This document shows positions 16,861-24,773 of a DNA stretch of 64,000 nt, in pieces. The DNA is taken from NCBI RefSeq assembly GCF_003031265.1, contig NZ_CP019966.1, forward strand, positions 5,205,927-5,269,926, read 5' to 3'. Below the pieces are notes generated by a model, which searched no databases, was not told the DNA's origin, and saw only the letters and a list, made by a program, of their open reading frames with translations. The position numbers and the translations under genes were made by a program. Within the stretch, counting starts at the first letter, position 1, and the number at the start of each line of letters is the position of its first letter. Source of the DNA: Rhodopseudomonas palustris (GTDB lineage: Bacteria; Pseudomonadota; Alphaproteobacteria; Rhizobiales; Xanthobacteraceae).

Positions 16861-18267
16861 ATGTTCGAAAGTCTTGATCCGGTGGTGCTGGCGCGCCTCC
16901 AGTTCGCCTTCACGGTGTCGTTTCACATCATCTTCCCCGCCTTTTCGATCGGCCTTGCGAGCTATCTCGCGGTGCTCGAAGCGCTGTGGCTGTGGACCAA
17001 GCGTGAAGTCTTCATCAACCTGTTCAATTACTGGATGAAGATCTTCGCCATTGCGTTCGGCATGGGCGTGGTGTCGGGCATCGTGATGTCCTACCAGTTC
17101 GGCACCAACTGGGCGGTGTTCTCCGACAAGACCGGCCCGGTGCTCGGCCCGCTGATGGCCTATGAGGTGCTCACCGCCTTCTTCCTCGAGGCGGGATTCC
17201 TTGGCGTCATGCTGTTCGGCCTCAAGCTGGTAGGGCCGCGGCTGCACTTCCTCGCCACGCTGATGGTCGCGATCGGTACGCTGACCTCCGCGTTCTGGAT
17301 TCTGTCGGCCAACTCCTGGATGCAAACCCCGACCGGCTACGGCGTCAACGAGGCCGGGCAGTTCGTCGCGGTCGACTGGTTCAAGCTGATCTTCAATCCG
17401 TCATTCCCGTATCGTCTCGCCCACATGGTGCTGGCCGCCTATCTGACCACCGCGCTCGTGGTCGGCTCGGTCGGCGCCTATCATCTGCTGAGCAACACCC
17501 GGCAGCCTGGCGCGCGGATGATGTTCTCGATGGCGATGTGGATGATCGCCGTGGTAGCGCCGATCCAGATCTTCGCCGGCGACGCGCATGGCCTCAATAC
17601 GCTGGAGCACCAACCCGCCAAGGTGATGGCGATGGAAGGCCATTACCAAAGCCACCCTGACGGTGCGCCGCTGATCCTGTTCGGCCTGCCTGATCAGGAC
17701 GCCGCGGTGGTGCGCTACGCGCTGCAGATTCCGAAGCTGTCATCGTTGATCCTGAAGCACTCGCTCGACGCACCGCTCGCCGGCCTCGACACCGTGCCGC
17801 GTGAAAACTGGCCGCCGGTGCCGATCACCTTCTGGTCGTTCCGCGTGATGGTCGCGCTCGGCTTCCTGATGCTCGGCCTCGGCGTGTTCAGCCTGTGGCT
17901 GCGCTGGCGCGGCCGGCTGTTCGAATCCCGCCCGCTGCACCGCTTCGCGCTGGCGATGGGCCCGGCCGGCTTCGTCGCCGTGCTGGCCGGCTGGGTGACC
18001 ACCGAGACCGGGCGGCAGCCATTCACCGTGTTCGGCCTGCTGCGCACCGTCGACTCAGTATCGCCGCTAGCCGCTCCGGCGGTGGCGACGTCGCTGATCG
18101 CCTTCATCGTGGTGTATTTTGCCATCTTCATCGCAGGCGTGGTCTACATCCTGCGACTGATGGCGCATCCGCCGCACCACGGCGAAGAGGGCCCGCGCGG
18201 CGATACGCCCGAACGCGCCGCCGGCATCACGCCGGCGCCGGCGATCGCCACCCGCAGATTCAGTTGA
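16861..18267 (+). CDS. cydA: Cytochrome bd-type ubiquinol oxidase subunit I (CioA-like)
   Basis: A 468-residue haem-carrying subunit of a quinol oxidase that reduces oxygen at the inner membrane without pumping protons. Seen: RLQFAFTVSFHIIFPAFSIG with the axial His near the N-terminus, GMGVVSGIVMSYQFGTNW, FLEAGFLGVMLFG with the conserved Glu, and ETGRQPF late (many relatives have GRQPW). The quinol loop is short, as in the CioA or cyanide-insensitive class. The start at 16861 gives the standard MFESLDPVV beginning; an upstream GTG at 16822 lacks a ribosome site. It is followed by cydB and a DUF2474 gene in one operon. A high-affinity or stress-resistant oxidase suits an organism that lives with and without oxygen. 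Confidence 0.93.
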   Translation: MFESLDPVVLARLQFAFTVSFHIIFPAFSIGLASYLAVLEALWLWTKREVFINLFNYWMKIFAIAFGMGVVSGIVMSYQFGTNWAVFSDKTGPVLGPLMAYEVLTAFFLEAGFLGVMLFGLKLVGPRLHFLATLMVAIGTLTSAFWILSANSWMQTPTGYGVNEAGQFVAVDWFKLIFNPSFPYRLAHMVLAAYLTTALVVGSVGAYHLLSNTRQPGARMMFSMAMWMIAVVAPIQIFAGDAHGLNTLEHQPAKVMAMEGHYQSHPDGAPLILFGLPDQDAAVVRYALQIPKLSSLILKHSLDAPLAGLDTVPRENWPPVPITFWSFRVMVALGFLMLGLGVFSLWLRWRGRLFESRPLHRFALAMGPAGFVAVLAGWVTTETGRQPFTVFGLLRTVDSVSPLAAPAVATSLIAFIVVYFAIFIAGVVYILRLMAHPPHHGEEGPRGDTPERAAGITPAPAIATRRFS

Positions 18268-18280
18268 GCAGGATTCGGCT

Positions 18281-19291
18281 GTGACTATGGCTTACGATGT
18301 CGCGACGATCTGGGCTTTCATCATCGCCTTTGCGGTGTTCGTCTATGTGGTGATGGACGGCTTCGACCTCGGCCTCGGCATTCTGTTTCCGCTGTTCCGC
18401 ACCAAGCGCGACCGCGACGTCATCATGAACAGCGTCGCGCCGGTGTGGGACGGCAACGAGACCTGGCTGGTGCTCGGCGGTGGCGGCCTGTTCGCGGCAT
18501 TTCCGCTGGCCTATGCGGTGCTGATGCCGGCGCTGTACACGCCGATCATCGCGATGCTGCTCGGCCTGGCGTTTCGCGGCGTCGCGTTCGAATTCCGCTG
18601 GCGCACCCAGCGCGAGCGCAACCGCTGGGACGTCGCATTCTTCCTCGGCTCGCTGGTGGCCACATTGGCGCAGGGTATCGCGCTCGGCGCGCTGCTGCAG
18701 GGCGTTCACGTCGAAGGCCGCGGCTATGCCGGCGGCTGGTGGGACTGGCTGACGCCGTTCAGCCTGCTCACCGGCGTCGCGCTGGTGATCGGCTATTCGC
18801 TGCTCGGCGCCACCTGGCTGGTGATGAAGACCACCGGCGACCTGCGCGAGAAGGCGTATCGCCTGAGCCGCTGGCTGCTGTTCGCGCTGCTCGCCGCGAT
18901 CGTCGCCGTCAGCGCCGCGACGCCGTTCCTCAGCTACGACTATTCGCAGCGCTGGTTCGCCTGGCCGAACGTGCTGGCCACCGCGCAGGTGCCGCTCGCC
19001 GTCGCCATCGTCACCGCGCTGCTGCTGCGCGCGCTGGCGCAGCGCCGCGACTATCAGCCGTTCCTGCTGACGCTGTGCCTATTCGCGCTGTCCTATGCGG
19101 GCCTCGGCATCAGCCTGTGGCCCTATGTGGTCCCGCGCAGCATCACCATCTGGCAGGCAGCCGCGCCGGAGAACAGCCAGCTGTTCATGCTGGTCGGCGT
19201 CGCCATCCTGGTGCCGATCATCCTGACCTACACCGCGTGGGCCTATTGGGTGTTTCGCGGCAAGGTCGATCCGGAGAACGGCTATCATTGA
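18281..19291 (+). CDS. cydB: Cytochrome bd-type ubiquinol oxidase subunit II (CydB/CioB)
   Basis: A 336-residue membrane subunit without haem ligands that stabilises subunit I. Landmarks are the first helix with VMDGFDLGLGILFPL, then the family signature VAPVWDGNETWLVLGGGGLFAAFP, and GLGISLWPYVVPRSITIW near the C-terminus. It begins 13 bases after cydA. The GTG at 18281 has AGGA 7 bases upstream; the ATG at 18287 is the alternative. Its stop overlaps the start of a small DUF2474 gene by 3 bases. Confidence 0.95.
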   Translation: MTMAYDVATIWAFIIAFAVFVYVVMDGFDLGLGILFPLFRTKRDRDVIMNSVAPVWDGNETWLVLGGGGLFAAFPLAYAVLMPALYTPIIAMLLGLAFRGVAFEFRWRTQRERNRWDVAFFLGSLVATLAQGIALGALLQGVHVEGRGYAGGWWDWLTPFSLLTGVALVIGYSLLGATWLVMKTTGDLREKAYRLSRWLLFALLAAIVAVSAATPFLSYDYSQRWFAWPNVLATAQVPLAVAIVTALLLRALAQRRDYQPFLLTLCLFALSYAGLGISLWPYVVPRSITIWQAAAPENSQLFMLVGVAILVPIILTYTAWAYWVFRGKVDPENGYH

Positions 19292-19419
19292 GCGCGCCGA
19301 TTGAACCGAAAACGCCGCTGCCACGACGACTGCTGTGGTTCGTGGCGCTGTGGCTTGCCGGTGTCGGCGCGGTGACGCTGGTCTCGCTGCTGCTGCGGTT
19401 GTGGATCGGTAAGGGCTGA
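19288..19419 (+). CDS. DUF2474-family small membrane protein, probable accessory subunit of the bd oxidase
   Basis: A 43-residue protein with a short basic N-terminus (KTPLPRRLLW) and one membrane helix (about residues 16-38), ending in WIGKG. DUF2474 proteins occur behind CioAB-type oxidase genes and are similar in size to CydX, which is needed for stable oxidase in Escherichia coli. The TTG start overlaps the cydB stop (TTGA), which implies translational coupling. Only TTG or ATT are possible starts, so the start is uncertain, but the frame, helix and place make a real gene very likely. Confidence 0.75.
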   Translation: MSAPIEPKTPLPRRLLWFVALWLAGVGAVTLVSLLLRLWIGKG

Positions 19420-19459
19420 CGTGATACATAGCCCCGCCAGTGTTTGCGATGGGGGTATC

Positions 19460-20053
19460 ATGAGATTTCCGCGCTTGTTGAGCCGGGTGGTGGCCGCGGC
19501 AGCCCTGGTCACGCTCGCTTCGATGCCGAGCTACGCGCAGCAGCAGGATCCCGGTGACGAGCCCGGTCTGATCGCCGACGACGGCTACGTGCTGCCGCCG
19601 GAGTGGCAGAAGCAGATGGTGTATTTCCGCACCACCGAAGCGCCCGGCACCATCATCGTCCAGACCTCCGAACGCTATCTGTATCTGGTTCAGGGCAACA
19701 ACCGGGCGCTGCGCTACGGCATCGGTGTCGGCCGCGAAGGCTTCACCTGGCAGGGCCTGTTAAAGATCTCGCGCAAGGCCGAATGGCCGGATTGGGTGCC
19801 GCCGCCGGAGATGATCCAGCGCCAGCCTTATCTGCCGCGCTTCATGGCCGGCGGCCCGGGCAATCCGCTCGGCGCGCGGGCGATGTATCTCGGCTCGACG
19901 GTGTATCGCATCCACGGCACCAACCGCCCCGACACGATCGGCACCGCGATTTCGTCCGGCTGCTTCCGGCTGGTCAATGCCGACGTGATGGACCTGTACG
20001 ACCGCGTGCCGGTCGGCACCAAGGTGGTGGTCCGGCAAAAGCCCGAGCTGTAA
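19460..20053 (+). CDS. L,D-transpeptidase (YkuD domain)
   Basis: A 197-residue exported enzyme that cross-links peptidoglycan through 3-3 bonds or attaches proteins to it. A signal peptide covers about 1-26 (cut after SYA). The YkuD domain spans about 60-195 with the catalytic region IHGTNRPDTIG and SSGCFRLVNADVMDLY (His152 and Cys168, counted from the chosen start). The ATG at 19460 is used because GGGGG stands just upstream and a normal signal peptide follows; a start at 19421 adds 13 unrelated residues. It lies 40 bases after the DUF2474 gene. Similar small YkuD proteins are numerous in Bradyrhizobium relatives. Confidence 0.93.
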   Translation: MRFPRLLSRVVAAAALVTLASMPSYAQQQDPGDEPGLIADDGYVLPPEWQKQMVYFRTTEAPGTIIVQTSERYLYLVQGNNRALRYGIGVGREGFTWQGLLKISRKAEWPDWVPPPEMIQRQPYLPRFMAGGPGNPLGARAMYLGSTVYRIHGTNRPDTIGTAISSGCFRLVNADVMDLYDRVPVGTKVVVRQKPEL

Positions 20054-20093
20054 CGGCGCGGCGGCCTTCCCTTCTCATTGCGAAAGACTCAGC

Positions 20094-21128
20094 ATGTTCA
20101 AACGGACGTTTCAGACCGGGCTCGCGATCGGGCTCGTGGTCGCGGCGGGCATCGCGGCGGCAGCGATCACCTATGAGCGCTACGACACCAAGACGCTGAA
20201 GCGCACCATCCGCCGCGATGCCGTGCTGTGCGGCGTCAATAAGGGCCTGCCCGGCTTCTCGACGCCCGACGACAAGGGCAACTGGAGCGGCTTCGACGTC
20301 GACTTCTGCCGCGCGGTGGCGGCGGCGATCTTCGACGATCCGAACAAGGTCCAGTTCGTGGCGCTCGACGCCAACGAGCGCTTCAAGGAACTGCAGAGCC
20401 GCAAGGTCGACATCCTGTCGCGCAACTCGACCTGGAGCATGTCGCGCGAAACCAACTACGACCTGTATTTCCCGGCGGTCGCCTATTACGACGGCCAGGG
20501 CTTCATGGTGCCGGCCTCGCGCAAGATCGACAGCGCGGTCGAACTCGACGGCAGCAAGGTCTGCGTCCAGAACGGCACCACCACCCAGCTCAACCTCGCC
20601 GATTACTTCCGTGCCAACAACATGAAGTTTCAAGAGGTCAAGTCGGAGAAGTTCGACGACGTCGTGAAGGCCTACAAGGATGGCCAGTGCGACACCTTCA
20701 CGGCCGACGTGTCGCAGCTCTACGCGTTGCGCAAGACCTTCGAGAAGTCCGGCGACCACGTCATCCTGCCCGACGTCATCTCCAAGGAGCCGCTCGCACC
20801 GGTGGTACGCCAGCGCGACGACGACTGGATGATGATCGTGAAGTGGACGCTGTACGCCATGATCAACGCCGAAGAGCTCGGCGTCACCTCGCAGAACATC
20901 GGCGAAGCGCTGAAGTCGAAAAAGCCGGACGTGATGCGCCTGGTCGGCACCGAAGGCGCGTTCGGCGAGGATCTCGGCCTGTCGAAGGACTGGGCCGCCC
21001 GCGTCATCCGCCACGTCGGCAACTACGGCGAAGTCTACGACCGCAACGTCGGCAAACTCGGCATCCCGCGCGGCATGAACCAGCTCTGGAGCAACGGCGG
21101 AATTCAGTACGCGCCGCCGATCAGGTAG
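20094..21128 (+). CDS. General L-amino acid-binding periplasmic protein, AapJ-like
   Basis: A 344-residue substrate-binding protein of the polar amino acid family, closest in features to AapJ of the rhizobial general amino acid transporter. The N-terminal hydrophobic stretch (about 8-25) is a signal peptide. The mature part begins DTKTLKRTIRRDAVLCGVNKGLPGFS and has GNWSGFDVDFCRAVAAAIF, DILSRNSTWSMSRE and DGSKVCVQNGTTTQLNLADYF, all conserved in this group. Cys residues at about 44, 70 and 155 could pair. The genes aapQMP for permease and ATPase are not nearby, so it either works with a transporter encoded elsewhere or is a paralogue. It is followed by 345 bases of repeats. Confidence 0.9.
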   Translation: MFKRTFQTGLAIGLVVAAGIAAAAITYERYDTKTLKRTIRRDAVLCGVNKGLPGFSTPDDKGNWSGFDVDFCRAVAAAIFDDPNKVQFVALDANERFKELQSRKVDILSRNSTWSMSRETNYDLYFPAVAYYDGQGFMVPASRKIDSAVELDGSKVCVQNGTTTQLNLADYFRANNMKFQEVKSEKFDDVVKAYKDGQCDTFTADVSQLYALRKTFEKSGDHVILPDVISKEPLAPVVRQRDDDWMMIVKWTLYAMINAEELGVTSQNIGEALKSKKPDVMRLVGTEGAFGEDLGLSKDWAARVIRHVGNYGEVYDRNVGKLGIPRGMNQLWSNGGIQYAPPIR

Positions 21129-21171
21129 GAACGGCGTCAGTCCGTCTCGTCGGCGCTGCTACACCCTCGAC

Positions 21172-21271
21172 CGTCATCGCCCGCGAAGGCGGGCGACCCA
21201 GTATTGCAGAGCGCCGGCGATCAGCAACGAAGTCTCTAGAATACTGGATCCCCGCATACGCCGGGATGACG
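21172..21271. repeat. Intergenic inverted repeat, family A (CGTCAT...ATGACG)
   Basis: Imperfect inverted repeat: arm 21172-21205 begins CGTCATCGCCCGCGAAGGC, and arm 21240-21271 ends CCGGGATGACG; both contain the CAGTATT/AATACTG junction. It has the look of a short mobile or REP-like element common in this bacterial group. Confidence 0.7.
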
Positions 21272-21335
21272 ACTGTGGGCGGGGTTGAAGGTCTTTGGCG
21301 TCGAACGCCAACCGCCGATAGCACCCTCTCGTTCG

Positions 21336-21445
21336 TCATTCCGGGGCGCGCGCAGCGCGAGCCCGGAATCTCGCGGTTCAGGACCAGATCTCAAAACAAT
21401 CTCGGGATTCCGGGTTCGCGAGCTAGCGCTCGCGCCCCGGAATGA
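21336..21445. repeat. Intergenic inverted repeat, family B (TCATTCCGGGGCGCG...)
   Basis: Outer arms TCATTCCGGGGCGCG (from 21336) and CGCGCCCCGGAATGA (to 21445) are exact reverse complements, and inner copies of GAGCCCGGAATCTCG / CTCGGGATTCCGGGTTCGCG add nested hairpins. Related copies occur at 24726-24761 and 58349-58442 in this window. With family A it fills the 345-base gap between the AapJ-like gene and the acyl-CoA dehydrogenase gene. Confidence 0.8.
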
Positions 21446-21473
21446 CCACGGAAGCAGGCTGACGAAAAGGAGC

Positions 21474-22613
21474 TCAGTACTTCTTCCACTCCGCCAGCGC
21501 TTCGGCGTGGTAGGCGCTGTCGCCGAGCAGTTCCTGCAACACGCGGGCGCGTTTCATGAACAGGCCGATGTCGAACTGGTCGGTCATGCCCATGCCGCCG
21601 TGCATCTGCACGCCTTCTTGCACCGCGAGCGTCGCCACCGTGCCGGCCTTGGCCTTGGCGACAGCGACCGCCACGCGCGCCTGCGCGGCGTCGGCATCGA
21701 CCGCCTGCAACGCCTTGAGCACCGCGGCGCGGAGGATTTCGATCTCGGTGTAGAGATGCGCGGCGCGGTGCTGCAGCGCCTGGAATTCGCCGATCAGCTT
21801 GCCGAACTGCTTGCGCTCTTTCAGATAGCTCACCGTCCGCCCGAACGCCTCGTCGGCAACGCCGAGCATTTCGGCGGCGACGGCAGCGCGGCCGACATTC
21901 AGCACCGCCTCGAGCAGCGCACCGCCGCGATCGACTTCGCCGAGCACCTGATCGGCATTCACCTCGACGTCGTCGAAGCTGATCCGCGCCGCATTATGCG
22001 CGTCGACCATCACGGTGCGTTCGATTGCAACACCCTTGGCCTTCGGGTCGACCAGGAACAGCGTCAGCCCATCCGCGTCACCAGCTTGCCCCGCGCTGCG
22101 CGCCGCGACGATCAGAAGGTCGGCGACGTGGCCGTCGACCACCAGCGCCTTGTCGCCCTTCAGCTTGAAACCATTGCCGGCGCGCGTCGCCGCCAGTGCG
22201 ATTTTCGCCGGCCGGTGCTTGGCGCCTTCGTCGACCGCGAGCGCCGCGATCAGCGAGCCATCGGCGATCTTCGGCAAGTAGGCCTTCTTCTGCGCCTCCG
22301 AGCCGCCGCGAGCCAGCGCGGACGTCGCCAGGATCGCGGTCGACAACAGCGGCGACGGCGTCAGGTTGCGGCCGATCTCCTCCATCACCACGCCGGCCTC
22401 GACGCAGCCGAGCCCCGAGCCGCCGAACTCCTCCGGCACCAGCAGGCCGGCAAAGCCCATCTCGGCGAAGCTCTTCCACAAGTCGCGCGAAAAGCCGGTG
22501 GCGTCACGCTCGTCGCGCAGCTTGCGCAAATGCGCCACCGGCGCCTTGTCGCCGATCAGCCCGCGCGCCGAGTCGCGCAGCATGGTTTGTTCTTCGGTGA
22601 GGACGAGAGCCAT
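21474..22613 (-). CDS. Acyl-CoA dehydrogenase-like protein, smaller partner, apparently lacking the catalytic Glu motif
   Basis: A 379-residue acyl-CoA dehydrogenase fold protein. The N-terminal helical part has the usual LTEEQTMLRDSARG, and the middle has VPEEFGGSGLGCVEAGVVMEEIGR. The C-terminal part has GVQMHGGMGMTDQFDIGLFMKRARV but no EGT-type motif that usually carries or follows the catalytic Glu in this enzyme class. In heteromeric dehydrogenases such as the mycobacterial FadE pairs, one subunit lacks the catalytic base and completes the FAD site. It lies downstream of and on the same strand as a second dehydrogenase gene, separated by 155 bases of repeat DNA, so the pair may form one enzyme. 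Substrate unknown. Confidence 0.87.
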   Translation of the reverse strand: MALVLTEEQTMLRDSARGLIGDKAPVAHLRKLRDERDATGFSRDLWKSFAEMGFAGLLVPEEFGGSGLGCVEAGVVMEEIGRNLTPSPLLSTAILATSALARGGSEAQKKAYLPKIADGSLIAALAVDEGAKHRPAKIALAATRAGNGFKLKGDKALVVDGHVADLLIVAARSAGQAGDADGLTLFLVDPKAKGVAIERTVMVDAHNAARISFDDVEVNADQVLGEVDRGGALLEAVLNVGRAAVAAEMLGVADEAFGRTVSYLKERKQFGKLIGEFQALQHRAAHLYTEIEILRAAVLKALQAVDADAAQARVAVAVAKAKAGTVATLAVQEGVQMHGGMGMTDQFDIGLFMKRARVLQELLGDSAYHAEALAEWKKY

Positions 22614-22659
22614 GGGTGAGGTTTCCGATCAGATCAATGATGTTGCAACGATACGAGGA

Positions 22660-22762
22660 CCTCATGGTGAGGAGGCGCGCGCAGCGCGCCGTCTCGAACC
22701 ATGAGCGCCGTGGCCCCTCATCCTTCGAGACGCGGCCTGACGGCCGCTCCTCAGGATGAGGA
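22660..22762. repeat. Intergenic palindromic repeats, family C (CCTCATGGTGAGG / CTCATCCTTCGAGACG)
   Basis: Two adjoining hairpin units. The first spans CTCATGGTGAGGAGGCGCG to CGTCTCGAACCATGAG, and the second spans CTCATCCTTCGAGACGCGG to CCTCAGGATGAG. Both are imperfect palindromes ending in CTCAT/ATGAG. They sit between the two acyl-CoA dehydrogenase genes. Confidence 0.75.
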
Positions 22763-22768
22763 CACCGA

Positions 22769-23953
22769 CTACGCCCCGGGCAGATCCAGGATGCGCTTGG
22801 CGACGATGCCGAGCATCACTTCGCTGGTGCCGCCTTCGATCGAGTTGGCCTTGGTGCGCAGCCAGGCGCGGGCGCGGGCGCCTTCTTGGCTGCGCTCGCT
22901 CTCCCACTCCAGCGCATCGATGCCGCCGGCCGACATCAGGATCTCGTGGCGGCGCTTATTCAGCTCGGTGCCGTAGTACTTCATCGCCGACGAGAACGCC
23001 GGATGCAGTTGCCCGGCCTTGGCGAGATCGACCGCCCGCTCAGCCGCACAAGCCAGCGCCGCCTCGTCAACGTCGAACGTGGCGATCTGGCCGCGCAGGA
23101 TCGGATCGTCGAGCCGACCCTTCTCGTCGGTGCCGAGCGAATCCGCCGCGACCTGGCCGAGCGGCCGGCCGCCGTCGCGGCCGCCCATCCCGGAGATCAT
23201 CGCGCGCTCGTGCTGCAGCAGATACTTCGCCACATCCCAGCCGCGGTTGATGGTGCCGACGACGTGCGACTTCGGCACGCGAACGTTGTCGAAGAAAGTC
23301 TCGCAGAACGGCGACTTGCCGGAAATCAGCAGGATCGGCTTGGTCGTCACGCCCTTCGAGGTCATGTCGAACAGGATGAAGCTGATGCCGTCATGCTTCT
23401 TGGCGGTCGGATCGGTCCGCACCAAGCAGAAGATCCAGTCGGCATAGTTGGCGTAAGACGTCCAGATCTTCGAGCCGTTGATGATGAAATCGTCGCCGTC
23501 GCTCTCGGCGCGGGTCTGCAACGACGCAAGGTCGGAGCCGGCGTTCGGCTCGGAGTAGCCCTGGCACCAGCGGATTTCGCCGCGCGCGATCTTCGGCAGA
23601 TGCTCGGCCTTCTGCTGCTCGTTGCCGTATTTCAACAGCGCCGGTCCGAGCATCCAGATGCCGAATGAGGACAGCGGCGAGCGCGCGCCGATCGCCGCCA
23701 TCTCTTCGCGCAGGATCTTGTGGCGCGCACCATCGAGCCCGCCGCCGCCGTATTGCGTCGGCCAGTCCGGCACCGTCCAGCCCTTGTCGCGCATCCGCTC
23801 GAACCAGACCTTCTGCGCCTCGGAGGCGAATTTGGCGTTGCGGCCGCCCCAGAAATTGTCCTCGTCGCCTTGCATTGGCGTGCGCATCTCGGCGGGGCAA
23901 TTCGCCTCCAGCCAGGCGCGGGTCTCGGCGCGGAATGTATCGAGATCGGTCAT
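22769..23953 (-). CDS. Acyl-CoA dehydrogenase, larger catalytic partner
   Basis: A 394-residue flavoprotein that introduces a double bond at C2-C3 of an acyl-CoA and hands electrons to ETF. Motifs: GYSEPNAGSDLASLQT (FAD and substrate region), NGSKIWTSYANYADWIF, and near the C-terminus SIEGGTSEVMLGIVAKRIL, whose EGGTSE carries the Glu expected as catalytic base in this class. The sequence resembles PimC-type large subunits. The start at 23953 gives MTDLDTFRAETRAWL with GGA upstream; a much longer frame from 24682 runs antisense through the next gene and is rejected. Repeat DNA separates it from the smaller partner downstream. It is divergent from the CMD gene, 165 bases away. Confidence 0.9.
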   Translation of the reverse strand: MTDLDTFRAETRAWLEANCPAEMRTPMQGDEDNFWGGRNAKFASEAQKVWFERMRDKGWTVPDWPTQYGGGGLDGARHKILREEMAAIGARSPLSSFGIWMLGPALLKYGNEQQKAEHLPKIARGEIRWCQGYSEPNAGSDLASLQTRAESDGDDFIINGSKIWTSYANYADWIFCLVRTDPTAKKHDGISFILFDMTSKGVTTKPILLISGKSPFCETFFDNVRVPKSHVVGTINRGWDVAKYLLQHERAMISGMGGRDGGRPLGQVAADSLGTDEKGRLDDPILRGQIATFDVDEAALACAAERAVDLAKAGQLHPAFSSAMKYYGTELNKRRHEILMSAGGIDALEWESERSQEGARARAWLRTKANSIEGGTSEVMLGIVAKRILDLPGA

Positions 23954-24118
23954 GCGGTTTCCATCCACATTTGCGCCGGCGCGTTGCACGCCGGCGATGC
24001 ATTTGTTGGCGGCGACCTTGGCGCGTCGCGCGGTGGAATTCAATATCCGTCTCGGGCGGCGGTCTTGCGGCGATGTGCTAGGGAACGAACGCCCGACAGC
24101 CAAAGAGGACAAACGAGG

Positions 24119-24664
24119 ATGCGCCTGAATTTGCTTTCGCCTGGCGAAATGACCGCCGAGCAACGCGCCATCTATGACGAGTCGATCGCCAGCAAGCGCG
24201 GCAGCCCGCCGCCGCCGATGATGGCGTGGCTGGCGAGCCCGGAGATGGCCCGGCACGCCACCCGGCTTGGCGCCTTCCTGCGCTACGACACCTCGCTGAC
24301 GCCGGCGCTGTCGGAGCTGGCAATCCTGGTCACCGCGCGGCATTGGACCGCGCAATTCGAATGGTACGCGCACAAGAAGATGGCGCTCGATGGCGGCCTC
24401 GATCCCAAGATCATCGACGCGGTCCGCGACCGCCGCACGCCCACCTTCGACGATCCGAAGGCGCAGGTGATCTACGACGTCGCCCGCGCTTTGCATGAAG
24501 CCAAGGGACTGCCGCAGCCTCTCTACGACGAAGCGATGCGGCTGCTCGGCGAGCGCGGTCTGGTCGAAGTGATCGGGCTGTGCGGCTACTACACCATGGT
24601 GTCGATGACGCTCAACGCCTACCAGTTCCCGCTGCCCGACGGCGAGACGCCGGAGCTGGCGTAA
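24119..24664 (+). CDS. Carboxymuconolactone decarboxylase (CMD) family protein without a CxxC motif
   Basis: A 181-residue all-helical protein. The CMD core spans about 55-160, with ELAILVTARHWTAQFEWYAHKKMA (Glu, Arg, Glu-Trp, His pattern of the family) and VEVIGLCGYYTMVSMTLNAYQ. The CxxC pair of AhpD-type peroxidase partners is absent, so a redox role like AhpD is unlikely; a decarboxylase or lyase-like role is possible but not shown. GAGG stands directly before the ATG, and AGAGGA lies 9 bases further up. It is divergent from the acyl-CoA dehydrogenase gene, which fits a degradation pathway for acids or aromatic compounds, but the link is only by position. Confidence 0.85.
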   Translation: MRLNLLSPGEMTAEQRAIYDESIASKRGSPPPPMMAWLASPEMARHATRLGAFLRYDTSLTPALSELAILVTARHWTAQFEWYAHKKMALDGGLDPKIIDAVRDRRTPTFDDPKAQVIYDVARALHEAKGLPQPLYDEAMRLLGERGLVEVIGLCGYYTMVSMTLNAYQFPLPDGETPELA

Positions 24665-24725
24665 ACCAGTCCTCTGGGACACGCCGAAGCAGGCGGATCC
24701 GGAATCCAGACAGTGATCCTGAGAG

Positions 24726-24761
24726 ATTCCGGGTTCGCGCGTTCCGCGCGCCCCGGAATGA
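24726..24761. repeat. Half copy of intergenic repeat family B
   Basis: ATTCCGGG at 24726-24733 pairs with CCCGGAAT at 24752-24759 around a GC-rich middle. It matches one end of the fuller copy at 21336-21445. It lies at the convergent ends of the CMD and MFS genes and may also help stop transcription. Confidence 0.7.
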
Positions 24762-24773
24762 CCGACCGAGAAG

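Noticed and set aside
21172..21445. Insertion sequence or transposon
   Set aside because: Only short palindromic units without a transposase gene; called as non-autonomous intergenic repeats.
21285..22619. 444-codon plus-strand frame
   Set aside because: Antisense to the small acyl-CoA dehydrogenase and starts in repeat DNA.
23954..24682. N-terminal extension of the larger acyl-CoA dehydrogenase
   Set aside because: It runs antisense through the CMD gene and the divergent promoter; the real start at 23953 has a normal family N-terminus.
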